Shown here: positions 14,120 to 22,371 of the stretch, piece by piece | How positions within the stretch are numbered: the stretch's first letter is position 1 | Layout: every line of letters begins with the position of its first letter | Position numbers and translations under genes: made by a program | Source of the DNA: a bacterium | GTDB taxonomy: Bacteria > Krumholzibacteriota > Krumholzibacteriia > LZORAL124-64-63 | DNA length: 64,000 nt | NCBI GenBank assembly: GCA_024231905.1 | Contig: JAAEQC010000134.1 | Location: 26,569-90,568 of the forward strand | Reading direction: 5' to 3' | Notes under the pieces: generated by a model | The model's input: only the letters and a program-made list of their open reading frames with translations | The model's database searches: none | Told to the model about the DNA's origin: nothing

Positions 14120-15376
14120 CTAGAACACCAGCCTCGTGGATGCCCCCGCGCCCAAGCCCTTGCCGTTGGCTTCGCCCAGACCGCCGCGCTGCATGACGGC
14201 CAGGTCCAGCTGGAAGAAGGCCACCTTGATCCCCAGTCCGGCGGCCAGACCCGGGTCCAGGCCGCCACCCAGGGAGGCCCCCACCCGCGGACTCAAAGCA
14301 CCGACCGGACGCCATTCGGCGCCCAGATCGATGCGCGGGACGGTGCTCGTACCGGCCCGATTCTCCAGGCCCTGGACATAGTCGGCGGCCAGGGTGAGGC
14401 CAGGCAGGTCCCAGGCCGCGCCCAGACGGACGCGGCGGGGCAGATCGGTGGAGTAGCCGGGCACGGCGTAGGTGGTGTCGGAGTCCACGACGACCTGGTC
14501 GAAGTCGTCGGTCTGGGCGTTGAGATCCGTGGCGTCGATCCGGTACTCGCGACGTTCCACGTTCCCGTCCCAGGCGATGGTGGCGAAGGCGTTGTCCAGG
14601 GCCAGGCCCAGGGACCAGGCGCCGCCGGGCGAGCGCCAGCCGACACCCAGATCCAGGCCGTAGCCCGCGCCGCCTTCGGCGGTGATGGCCGCGGCGAAGG
14701 CCTCGCCTTCGATCTCGGTCATGGAGGTGGTGATCCGGCCGTAGGCTTCCTCCACGTGGACCTCGTAGATGCCGTACAGGTAGCTGCCGGTCGCGCCCAC
14801 GGAGAGCTCACCGCCGGCGAACTCGCCCACGGGGACGCCGTAGCTCAACGAGGCCCGGGCCACGCCGAAAGCTTCGCCGTCGGTGGAGCTGAAATCCACG
14901 GTCTCGCCCGGCACGTTGCCGAAGAGCACGAGATCGAAGAAGTCCTTGTCCAGGCGGCCGTCGCCCGCGCCCACGGCGCTGGTGGTCATGGCGAAGCTGC
15001 CCTGGGTCATGCCGACGCCGCCGAAGTCGGCACGGGCGTCCACGCCGAAGCCCTCGACGGGAATGTCGGCCATGATCTCGGCCTTGTCCGCCTCGGTAAG
15101 CGTCTTGCCGGACAGTTCGTTGTAGCGGGCCAGGGTGAAGCTGTTGTTCTGCAGGTCCACCGTGCCTCCGGCCAGACCGATGGACATGCCTTCGGTGTGG
15201 GCCAGGAAGGCGGGGTTGGCCGTGGCGGCGTCCAGGCCCCGGGCGGAAGCGGTGCAGGCGCCACCCATGGCCAGGCTGCGGGCGTCACCGCCGGCAGTCG
15301 CTGCGTCGGCGGCCAAGAAGGCCAGCACCAGCAGGACCGCCGCCACGATCACCCTCGTATGGATCATGTTGCTCAT
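14120..15376 (-). CDS. PorV/FadL-like outer-membrane beta-barrel protein
   Basis: A 418-residue protein starting at the ATG at 15376 (GGAGGAG upstream) with a signal peptide ending ADAATAGG. The mature start GDARSLAMGGACTASARGLD followed by ATANPAFLA is the hallmark of the PorV/UPF0164/DUF5723 barrels of the Bacteroidetes-like groups, in which the N-terminal hatch precedes 14 or so strands. It ends in a strand with terminal Phe (ASTRLVF), as outer-membrane barrels do. It is probably cotranscribed with the large lipoprotein gene 31 bases upstream. PorV relatives act in type IX secretion or hydrophobic substrate uptake; which applies here is not visible. Confidence 0.8.
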   Translation of the reverse strand: MSNMIHTRVIVAAVLLVLAFLAADAATAGGDARSLAMGGACTASARGLDAATANPAFLAHTEGMSIGLAGGTVDLQNNSFTLARYNELSGKTLTEADKAEIMADIPVEGFGVDARADFGGVGMTQGSFAMTTSAVGAGDGRLDKDFFDLVLFGNVPGETVDFSSTDGEAFGVARASLSYGVPVGEFAGGELSVGATGSYLYGIYEVHVEEAYGRITTSMTEIEGEAFAAAITAEGGAGYGLDLGVGWRSPGGAWSLGLALDNAFATIAWDGNVERREYRIDATDLNAQTDDFDQVVVDSDTTYAVPGYSTDLPRRVRLGAAWDLPGLTLAADYVQGLENRAGTSTVPRIDLGAEWRPVGALSPRVGASLGGGLDPGLAAGLGIKVAFFQLDLAVMQRGGLGEANGKGLGAGASTRLVF

Positions 15377-15407
15377 GGCTCCTCCCTCAGCGGGGCGGGC
15401 GATATAT

Positions 15408-17453
15408 CTAGTCATCTTCAGACACCTCGAAGTTCATGCGGACCATGCCGCGGAAGACCACGTAATCGGTGGCGAGCACCTGCACGGGCTGGCCGTTCGT
15501 ATCCAGCAGCTGGACCCGCACCACCGAGTACAATCCTTCAGTTCCCAGGAGCTTGGACTCGGCCACGGTGAGGTTCACCTCGGGCGTACTCGTCACGGCG
15601 CTCATGACGCGCATGGTCAGGGGATCGACCCGGCCCGCGGACACCGTCACCGGCCCCACCGTCAGCAGCGGGTCCGTGCGGATGGTCGTGGTGTCGGGGC
15701 TGAACAGCAGGGTCGCCTCGACGCCCATGGGCAGGTGGTTGTCGATCTCCATGAGGACGTTGGCGTCCAGGGCGTGATCCGCGATGAGGTCGCGGGTGTC
15801 CTGGTCCAGGTCCAGGTCCTCGGGGTCGCCCCACAGGTGGGAGTCGTTGATGATGATTTCCACGGGCGCCAGGATGTTCCAGTCCACCACGATGCGGTCG
15901 CCGGGGCTGACGGTGCCTACGGCGAAGGGTCCGCCGGCGCGCACGTCGCCCGCCAGGGTGACCGTCACCGGCAGGTTGTTCAGGAAGTCGACGATGGCGC
16001 TGTTGGTCTCGTCGAGAACGATCTCGGTGACCCCCGCGGCGCCGATGGGCTCGTTCACGGCCATGGTCACCAGGTTGCCGGACTCGCTGGTACCGGTGAG
16101 CACCAGGTCCGCCGTGGCCGACACGCCGGCGGTGTTGTCCACCGTGAGCACGAGGGCCGCGCGGTTGAGCTCGACGCCGTTCAGTTCGTCGGGCAGGTCG
16201 ATGTCCTCGACGATGGGATCGATGGCGAAGATCTCCTCGGGGAAGACCCCGGTAGCCGAGCCGAAGACCAGGCGCGCCGCGTCCATGGACGCACTCACGC
16301 TCGCACCGGCGGGAATGGTGACGATTCCGCCACCGCTACCGGGGCTGGTCAGGGAGATGTTCGTGGTCAGTTGGTTGATAGGCGCGAGGCCCGGCGCCAC
16401 GATCCGCGCGCCGGCGAAGTCCATGGTCGCGCCGGCGGTGGTGAAGGGCGCCAGGTCCAGAGTCAGGGCCACCGGCTGGCCGCCCGCGTCCAGGACCTCG
16501 GGCCAGGTGACGGCCGCCTGGCAGGGCACGGGCATGTCGTTGGTCATGTTGACGGTGATGACGCCGCTCTCGATGGCCGCGTCGATGAGGCCGTAGCCCG
16601 CAGGCAGGTCCACCAGTTCGTCGCGGGAGATGTCCTGGGCGGGAATCTCCGCGTCGGCCGCGAAGATCTCCAGGGGACTGAACGTCACCTCGGCGCGGAT
16701 GGTTGCCGCGGCGTCCACCGTCACCGGCGTGCCGCCCGAACCGGGGGAGCCGCCGTCCAAGGCGACCATGATGGAGCCGGGCAGAACCACGCCCGCCAGG
16801 TCGGCCGTCAGTTCGGCCTGGCCTCCGGCGGGAATCTCCTGGTCGAAGTCCAGGGTGAGAATGGTACCGCCGCCGCTGGCGTCCTGGAGTCGTAGCTGGA
16901 TGGCTTCGGGCGCCGTGGTCCCGGACACGGGCACGGGCAGACCGTTGTCCAGCCGCACGGTGACGGTGCCACTGCTGATGGTCACACTGTTCACGCCCGC
17001 CAGATTTTCGGGCGGGCTCTGGACGCCGAAGATGAAGGCCGGCACCGGCACGCTCATGCCGTTCAGGGCCCAGGCCGCCGGGTAGAGGTCACCGAGGACA
17101 AAGTCGAAGGGGTCCACCGAGGCCAGGTCCAGGGAGAAGTCGCCCAGGTCGCTGGTCAGGACGCGGGCGTCGATGTCCGCGGCCAGATCGAAATCGAGGG
17201 CCACGGTATCCGGGTCGCCCTCCACCTGGAAGCCGAGCAGGCCGTCCTGGAGGCTGACCAGGTACTCCTCGTCGTCCACCGCGTCGAGAACGTCCAGGCG
17301 CTCCTCGCCGATGGGCAGGGCGAATCGGGTCTCGAAAGTCGGGAGTTTCGGTTCGGCGATGTCGCAGCCGGAGAGGGCGAGTCCGGCCACGAGGAGTGAG
17401 AGCAGGGCGGCTGCCAGTAATGGAGCCGCAGGTGTCGATACGCGCTTGGTCAT
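15408..17453 (-). CDS. large all-beta lipoprotein, unknown
   Basis: A 681-residue lipoprotein, start at 17453 (GGAGGG upstream). The signal peptide ends in lipobox LALSGC. The mature protein is almost entirely strand-forming with repeated themes. These include short modules with V-x-V-x-L-D-N-G/T-L-P-V (for example VTVRLDNGLPVPVSG, ITVNMTNDMPVPC, LTVDNTAGVSATADL, LMEIDNHLPMGVEATL), i.e. four or more diverged beta-sandwich repeats of about 100-150 residues. It resembles a surface stalk or scaffold. It is the upstream gene of the pair with the PorV-like barrel, so it may sit with it at the outer membrane. No family is recognised. Confidence 0.72.
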   Translation of the reverse strand: MTKRVSTPAAPLLAAALLSLLVAGLALSGCDIAEPKLPTFETRFALPIGEERLDVLDAVDDEEYLVSLQDGLLGFQVEGDPDTVALDFDLAADIDARVLTSDLGDFSLDLASVDPFDFVLGDLYPAAWALNGMSVPVPAFIFGVQSPPENLAGVNSVTISSGTVTVRLDNGLPVPVSGTTAPEAIQLRLQDASGGGTILTLDFDQEIPAGGQAELTADLAGVVLPGSIMVALDGGSPGSGGTPVTVDAAATIRAEVTFSPLEIFAADAEIPAQDISRDELVDLPAGYGLIDAAIESGVITVNMTNDMPVPCQAAVTWPEVLDAGGQPVALTLDLAPFTTAGATMDFAGARIVAPGLAPINQLTTNISLTSPGSGGGIVTIPAGASVSASMDAARLVFGSATGVFPEEIFAIDPIVEDIDLPDELNGVELNRAALVLTVDNTAGVSATADLVLTGTSESGNLVTMAVNEPIGAAGVTEIVLDETNSAIVDFLNNLPVTVTLAGDVRAGGPFAVGTVSPGDRIVVDWNILAPVEIIINDSHLWGDPEDLDLDQDTRDLIADHALDANVLMEIDNHLPMGVEATLLFSPDTTTIRTDPLLTVGPVTVSAGRVDPLTMRVMSAVTSTPEVNLTVAESKLLGTEGLYSVVRVQLLDTNGQPVQVLATDYVVFRGMVRMNFEVSEDD

Positions 17454-17755
17454 GGTGCCCTCCGAGGTGTCCGGTGGCGCATTGCGCGAACCACCGTCTT
17501 CGGGAATCACGACTGAAAGGAACGTACCGGAAGCGCGTTCACGCCCTCGCGGGGCATCCCGGGGAACGACAAGGAACAGCCGGGTGCGACGGGGCCCGGC
17601 GTATACACTCCGCGCCCAGTTGAGGGATTCCGTATTGCACAGTTACAGGGCCGGAGAATGGCAAAACGCAGTGTTTGGGCCCAACGGCGCGCGCTGACCC
17701 GCTAATTCCTATAACCTACCAAATTGCTGGCGTTTACAATGGCGACATCTTTGTC

Positions 17756-17820
17756 TTGATTTGCGGGGACGAAACAGTCTAATTTCTATCCGCCGAACCT
17801 GCGTCCCGCTCCCGGGACGC
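17756..17820 (+). promoter_or_regulatory. candidate promoter and 5'-leader hairpin of the octaheme cytochrome gene
   Basis: TTGATT (17756-17761) and TCTAAT (17778-17783) are separated by 16 bases and match sigma70 -35/-10 in 4/6 and 5/6 positions. A perfect 8-bp hairpin GCGTCCCG/CGGGACGC (17801-17820) lies in the leader, 19 bases before the GGAGG of the cytochrome gene. The rest of the 17454-17849 gap shows nothing else recognisable. Confidence 0.35.
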
Positions 17821-17849
17821 CCTGTCCAGCCCCGACCGGAGGGTCTCAG

Positions 17850-19076
17850 ATGAAGCGCTTCGTACCCGTCCTCTTGATGGTCCTGCTCGCCGGCGCCGCC
17901 CACGCGGTGGAGTCCGACTGCGAGACCTGCCACGCCAAGATCACCCCGAATCTGGTGAAGGACTTCAACCGCGGCATCATGTCCCACGACATGGACTGCA
18001 CCGGTTGCCACGGCGACGCCCACACCACCATGGACGACTACGACAAGGCCACCCTGCCCACCATCGAGACCTGCCTCGAATGCCACGACGAGCAGGTCCA
18101 CCAGTACATGGACGGCAAGCACGCCCTGGGTGGCGTCGCCCTGCACGCCATGCCCAACACCCACGCCCAGCCCGACGCCTTCATCGAGGGCGGCAAGGGC
18201 TGCGGCGGCTGCCACAACCTGGGCATCACCAACCAGGAGGAGCGCGCCAAGCTCGGCGACGACTTCTACGGCATGGACTGCCAGAACTGCCACACGCGCC
18301 ACGCCTTCAAGGCCGCCGAGGCCCGGGAGCCTGAAGCCTGCCAGACCTGCCACATGGGCTTCGACCACCCCCAGTGGGAAATGTGGTCCAGCTCCAAGCA
18401 CGGCGTCACCTATCTCATGAACCGGGCCATGGGCGAAGACGGCGACACGGACCGCGCGCCTACGTGCCAGACCTGCCACATGGATGAAGGCAACCACCGG
18501 GTGTTCAGCGCCTGGGGCTTCCTGGCCGTGCGCCTGCCCGAGGAAGACGCCGAGTGGATGGGCTACCGCGTGTCCATCCTCAAGGCCCTGGGCGTGCTCG
18601 ACCCGGCGGGTCAGCCCACCGGCCGCCTGGACGTGGTCAAGGCCGGCAAGGTCGCCCGCCTGACCAAGGAGGACTTCGACGCCGAGCGCGGCCGCTTCGT
18701 GGAGATCTGCGAGCGCTGCCACACGCCGAACTTCGTGGCGACCCAGTTCAAGTCCGCCGACGAGATGGTCAAGGAGATCGACAAGGTCTTCGCCGAAGCC
18801 ATCGAGATCATCGCCGACCTCTACCGGGACGGCGTCATCGCCTACGACCACCGCCCCGGCGCCGAGTACCCGGACCTGCTCGAGTTCTACGACGTGGACA
18901 CCAAGATCGAGCAGGTGCTCTACGAGATGTTCATGGACCACCGCATGAAGGCCTTCCAGGGCACTTTCCACATGAACCCGGACTACGCCACCTGGTACGG
19001 CTACGCCAAGATGAAGAAGGACCTGGTGGAGATCCGCGAGCTGGCGGGGCACATGAGGACGGCAGCTGAGCACTAG
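17850..19076 (+). CDS. octaheme cytochrome c, hydroxylamine-oxidoreductase-like
   Basis: A 408-residue exported protein (signal peptide 1-19, ending AHAVE) with exactly eight CxxCH haem motifs: CETCH, CTGCH, CLECH, CGGCH, CQNCH, CQTCH, CQTCH and CERCH. The long helical C-terminal half and the end motif NPDYATWYGYAKMKKDL match the HAO family of octaheme cytochromes. Members either oxidise hydroxylamine (with a Tyr-crosslinked P460 haem) or, in the reverse type, reduce nitrite or hydroxylamine. Which applies depends on the cross-link tyrosine, which I cannot assign without an alignment. No quinol-oxidising partner gene (cytochrome c NapC/NrfH or c554 type) is adjacent, so the electron partner is elsewhere. 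Periplasmic location is expected. Confidence 0.85.
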   Translation: MKRFVPVLLMVLLAGAAHAVESDCETCHAKITPNLVKDFNRGIMSHDMDCTGCHGDAHTTMDDYDKATLPTIETCLECHDEQVHQYMDGKHALGGVALHAMPNTHAQPDAFIEGGKGCGGCHNLGITNQEERAKLGDDFYGMDCQNCHTRHAFKAAEAREPEACQTCHMGFDHPQWEMWSSSKHGVTYLMNRAMGEDGDTDRAPTCQTCHMDEGNHRVFSAWGFLAVRLPEEDAEWMGYRVSILKALGVLDPAGQPTGRLDVVKAGKVARLTKEDFDAERGRFVEICERCHTPNFVATQFKSADEMVKEIDKVFAEAIEIIADLYRDGVIAYDHRPGAEYPDLLEFYDVDTKIEQVLYEMFMDHRMKAFQGTFHMNPDYATWYGYAKMKKDLVEIRELAGHMRTAAEH

Positions 19077-19098
19077 CAACCGCTGGCGGATGAGGGAT

Positions 19099-19130
19099 GA
19101 GCGGCCGGGCCCCTGGGGGTCCGGCCGCTC
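19099..19130. terminator. bidirectional terminator
   Basis: GAGCGGCCGG (19099-19108) pairs with CCGGCCGCTC (19121-19130), followed by GCGTTT. It lies between the convergent cytochrome gene and the secreted-protein gene and could serve both. Confidence 0.55.
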
Positions 19131-19151
19131 GCGTTTCAGGGCAGGGTCCGC

Positions 19152-19763
19152 CTACTTGAACAGGGTCTTGATCTCGCTCCAGCTCAGGTCGTCGGCAGGC
19201 ACGACGTTCATGTTGATGCCCATGACCGGCAGACCGTAGTCGTTGGTCACCGGATCGAGGGCGAAGGGGTGGAAGCTGTCGGTTGCATCGGTGATGGCCG
19301 CGCTGCCCGGTACCGAGGCGGCGCCGGGATAGGCCGCGAGTCGAATCCCACCAGCGTTCGGAACCGCGCACTCGATGCCGATCGTCGCCAGGACGACCTG
19401 GTCGGAAACGACGGGAATCAAGCCCGAGCAGTAGAACGAGCGGAGATCGGGCGAGAGATCGAAGACTCCCGGCGGGAGGTTCACGTGACTGAAGTCCCAC
19501 CCGGACGGCAGGTAGATGATCAGGTCGAAGCCTCCGAGCTCGGGAATGGGGCGATTCAACCGGTCGTTCCAGGGATTCGAGCAGATGAGATAGATGGTGT
19601 ACGTGCCTGCGGTCGGTGCGTCGAGCCTCGTGTCCGACGCGGAGGTCGGATCGGGTGTCGTGAAGAGCCCGATCTCGTTGGGGTAGTGACCGATGTCGGG
19701 CTGGGCCAAGGCGCCTGAAACGAAGATGGCCAGAAGGGCCGTGGCGAGGATCAAGGGTTTCAT
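19152..19763 (-). CDS. secreted beta-rich protein, unknown
   Basis: A 203-residue protein with a signal peptide (cut after VSGALA, mature start QPDIGHYPNEIG). The mature part reads as one all-beta domain with DAPTAGTYTIYLICSNPWND and a conserved-looking Cys pair. It ends with a short tail DDLSWSEIKTLFK. A similar tail sits in the remnant at 19833-19919. I know such domains only as uncharacterised exported proteins. The start ATG follows an AGGGACACC upstream. Confidence 0.68.
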   Translation of the reverse strand: MKPLILATALLAIFVSGALAQPDIGHYPNEIGLFTTPDPTSASDTRLDAPTAGTYTIYLICSNPWNDRLNRPIPELGGFDLIIYLPSGWDFSHVNLPPGVFDLSPDLRSFYCSGLIPVVSDQVVLATIGIECAVPNAGGIRLAAYPGAASVPGSAAITDATDSFHPFALDPVTNDYGLPVMGINMNVVPADDLSWSEIKTLFK

Positions 19764-19832
19764 AATGGTGTCCCTTCGTTTGGTATCATGGCTTTTGTGA
19801 TTGCTGCCCAGAATACGATATCCAGCGCTCGG

Positions 19833-19919
19833 TCACCTGATGAGCGCCCTCACATCTCTCCAGCTCTCGTCCTCAAACGCGCAGGGAGCGGGGCCTTGAT
19901 CATGGTCTGATCCCTTCAT
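19833..19919 (-). pseudogene. remnant carrying the SW-x2-[IV]-[KR]-x-L tail
   Basis: A 28-residue frame (ATG 19919, stop 19833-19835) ending ESWRDVRALIR. This matches the C-terminal tail SWSEIKTLFK of the secreted protein encoded just downstream. It overlaps the last codons of the HTH-receptor gene. It looks like the last bases of a deleted relative of the 19152 gene. Confidence 0.35.
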
Positions 19920-21222
19920 CCGTATTGTTCGCCATGGATTCCGTCGGCGGCCAATGCCCCGCTTCGAACAGCTTATGCCCCGCGAGCCACTGGGCCGTCC
20001 ACACCTTGTCCGACGGGCCCGTCCCCACGACCAGGCTGTCCGGCAGTGCGCGCTGCATGAAGCTGAGGAAACCATCGGCCGGCTGGGCCATGCTGGGGCG
20101 GAACTCGTCGTCGAGGGCCAGAACGAAATTGGCCTCGCCGGCGCCGAAGGAAGTCCCGTACATGATGCCACCGTCGGGACCGCGGTAGACCTGGATGTCG
20201 TGGAACTGGAGTCGCTGGAGGCCCAGCACCTCCATGTAGGGCGCAGTGAACTGGGGCACGACCAAGCGCAGGAGCGCCGAGTCGGGTTCGGCGCTGGCGG
20301 AGCCGCAATCCGCGTCGAGGGAGGCGCCCCGCCAGTGGTCGGAATCCAGCACGATGACCGTGCCGCCCTGGTAGGCCTTGGCGTTGTTGGTGCCCCAGGC
20401 CACCACCTCGTCGCGGCCGTCATCGTCGTTGTCGAAGACGACCATGCCGTAGATGTGGCCCTTGTTGGCATACTGGCCGAGCCGCCGGCCGTCCCGGTCG
20501 ATCCAGACCAGGACGCCGGGATAGTAGAAGCCGTGGGTGAAGTTCACGACCAGATCCGGCTCGCCGTCGCCGTCGAAGTCACCGCTCGCACATCTGGACA
20601 CACTGAAGTTGGCGGCGTCGACGATCTCGGATCCGAAGGCCCGCCGAATCGCGTCCACATCCGGCCCCACACTCCACAACGTATCGCCGGTGGCCCGTTT
20701 CAGGCACAGGAGCCGGCCGCCGGCGAGGGACTTGCTGCCCAGCCCTACGAGCAACTGGCCGTCGTCCCAGGGCGATTCCTCGCAGAGGTGGAAACGGGCG
20801 TCGGACTCCAGATCCCACAGCTTCATGTGGAAGATGGGGTCGACGGCCGTCAGGACATCGCGCTCCATGATAAAATGGGCATTGGTGCGGGCGTACCAGG
20901 CGAGGGCGCCGGCCGCCAGCATCACCACCGCCAGGGTGATGAACGAGCCCAGCAGGACCGGTCGCACGGGTCGGGGCGGCGCCGGAATGGCGTCCGCCTC
21001 GGATTCGTCGCCCAACAACTCGTCGACGGTCAAGCCCAAGGCCTCGGCCAGCACCAGGATCGTGCGTTCCATGACGCGTCGGCGCTTGCCCATTTCCAGG
21101 TCGCGAATGGTCTTGTAGGTCAGGCCCGCCCGAGTGGCCAACTCGGATTCAGCCAGACCGTGTTCAATACGGTAAGCGCGCAGGCGTTCGGGAAAATCGT
21201 CAGGCAACTGGATATTCGGCAT
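19900..21222 (-). CDS. membrane-anchored XRE-type HTH protein with an extracytoplasmic repeat domain
   Basis: A 440-residue protein. A cytoplasmic HTH lies at about 10-72 (LRAYRIEHGLAESELATRAG, then KTIRDLEMGKRRRVMERTIL), followed by a Pro-rich linker and one membrane segment at about 88-110 (VLLGSFITLAVVMLAAGALA). The remaining 330 residues should be periplasmic. That part contains two FG-GAP/VCBS-like Asp-rich loops (GDFDGDGEPDLVV and VVFDNDDDGRDEVV) of the kind that bind calcium in beta-propellers. The layout is that of a one-component transmembrane regulator. Its ligand and target genes are unknown. Confidence 0.78.
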   Translation of the reverse strand: MPNIQLPDDFPERLRAYRIEHGLAESELATRAGLTYKTIRDLEMGKRRRVMERTILVLAEALGLTVDELLGDESEADAIPAPPRPVRPVLLGSFITLAVVMLAAGALAWYARTNAHFIMERDVLTAVDPIFHMKLWDLESDARFHLCEESPWDDGQLLVGLGSKSLAGGRLLCLKRATGDTLWSVGPDVDAIRRAFGSEIVDAANFSVSRCASGDFDGDGEPDLVVNFTHGFYYPGVLVWIDRDGRRLGQYANKGHIYGMVVFDNDDDGRDEVVAWGTNNAKAYQGGTVIVLDSDHWRGASLDADCGSASAEPDSALLRLVVPQFTAPYMEVLGLQRLQFHDIQVYRGPDGGIMYGTSFGAGEANFVLALDDEFRPSMAQPADGFLSFMQRALPDSLVVGTGPSDKVWTAQWLAGHKLFEAGHWPPTESMANNTDEGIRP

Positions 21223-21571
21223 GGATCCCCCGCAGCATATCGGACCGCGGCGATCACGCCGCCCCGGACCTGAAAATCATGATGTTTCGATTATAAGTGA
21301 CGGGGAGGGGATTGTGGACAAAAAACACCCGGCCACGGCATCTCGCCTTTTGCCGCGGCCGGGGTCTTCCTCGTTGCTCGCGCGGAAGGTATCTCCCATC
21401 AATCGTTCCGAGAACATCATCACCGCGCGCGTGGAAATCTGCAAAGGAAAGGCGTGATAACGGACGGAAATGTTCGGAAATCATGATCCTGCTGGGGCGG
21501 TGACTCGCTGAATTAGATTGCATGATTTCAATTAGTTATCCATGGACAAGGTATTCGATTCCAACTCGTCC
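21223..21571. other. intergenic stretch with one strong hairpin
   Basis: Less GC-rich than its surroundings. It contains the terminator at 21326-21363; the remaining sequence has no convincing gene. Frames of 60-90 codons on both strands have Arg-rich composition unlike the real genes. Confidence 0.4.
21326..21363 (-). terminator. intrinsic terminator
   Basis: CCCGGCCACGGCA (21328-21340) pairs with TGCCGCGGCCGGG (21351-21363) with one A/C mismatch. On the minus strand it is followed by a TGTTTTTT run. It would end transcripts from the atpZ/DsrE pair, about 210 bases past the pseudogene stop. Confidence 0.6.
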
Positions 21572-21803
21572 TCACCACACCATGGGAATAAAACCGTCCT
21601 TGATGGCCTCGCTGATAAGGGGTCCCACGTACTGGACATCCATCCCGAGGTCAGCCAGGTTGTCCCCTTGACCATCCCGGCCCGCCAGGAACTTGCAGGC
21701 CCGCCATCCACTCGTACTTCAGGGCGTTGAGGGCATACATGGCCCCCGCGTGGGCCCTGCCCGCCTCGGCGGTGCTGATGATGACGAGGATCCGGTCGTT
21801 CAA
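21572..21803 (-). pseudogene. DsrE-family protein gene with internal deletion and frameshift
   Basis: From a TTG at 21803, overlapping the atpZ stop (TTGA), the frame reads LNDRILVIISTAEAGRAHAG then MYALNALKYEWMAGL. It then shifts frame at about 21690-21705 to CKFLAGRDGQGDNLADLGMD, VQYVGPLISEAIKDGF and IPMVW, ending at 21572. These are the first and last parts of a DsrE/DsrF-like sulfur-relay-type protein of about 120 residues. Only about 76 codons remain, so a middle part of roughly 45 codons appears deleted at the shift point. It is presumably non-functional. Confidence 0.6.
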
Positions 21804-22219
21804 GGCCTGCCTCCCGGGCCGGATTTCCTCTGCAGCATGAGAATGATCTGCCGGAAGGCTGCCACCAGGCCGAAGAGGGCGCCGCCCACACCCAACCAGG
21901 GCTCTCCGCCCAACCGACCCTCGGCGTAGTGGCCCACCAGGTAGCCCATGACCGGACCGGCGAGCATCATCATGGGGATCAAGGTGTAGTTGCCGATGTC
22001 GCGGGCCGCGCGGCCTTGGTCCTTGCGGAATCGGTCATGCAGGGGAGTGCGGTGATGATTACCGCTCTCGGCCCGGTCGGCGCGGATCTTCTTGCGCAGT
22101 TCTTCGACCTTGGCCTGGTCCGGGCGTTCGGGGAAACCATCGGGGAGCGGGGTCTCCTCGGGGGCCGATTCGGACCACCAGGGGGGCTTGGGCTTCTGAC
22201 GATCGTCCTCGTCGCGCAT
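21800..22219 (-). CDS. AtpZ/AtpI-like membrane protein
   Basis: A 139-residue protein, start at 22219 with GAGG upstream. The N-terminal ~70 residues are charged and Pro-rich, likely cytosolic. Two membrane helices follow (NYTLIPMMMLAGPVMGYLVG and WLGVGGALFGLVAAFRQIIL). The G-P-V-M-G-Y-L-V-G-H-Y pattern and the second helix match the AtpZ/AtpI group that accompanies F-type ATP synthases and has been linked to Mg/Ca handling and c-ring assembly. Here no ATP synthase gene is adjacent. The only companion is a broken DsrE gene, so the context is unusual. Confidence 0.7.
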   Translation of the reverse strand: MRDEDDRQKPKPPWWSESAPEETPLPDGFPERPDQAKVEELRKKIRADRAESGNHHRTPLHDRFRKDQGRAARDIGNYTLIPMMMLAGPVMGYLVGHYAEGRLGGEPWLGVGGALFGLVAAFRQIILMLQRKSGPGGRP

Positions 22220-22371
22220 GGCTACCTCGCAAATGGGTGATACCCCCAATATCCTTCATCGCGACGACTGTGCCAAGGTCGGGAAACGTCCAGCTTCGTG
22301 CTGGCCGCTCGACGAGCCAGCAGGTATCATCCCGGCGCCTGCGACTCCCCACACCGTCGAGAAAGCAGCTC

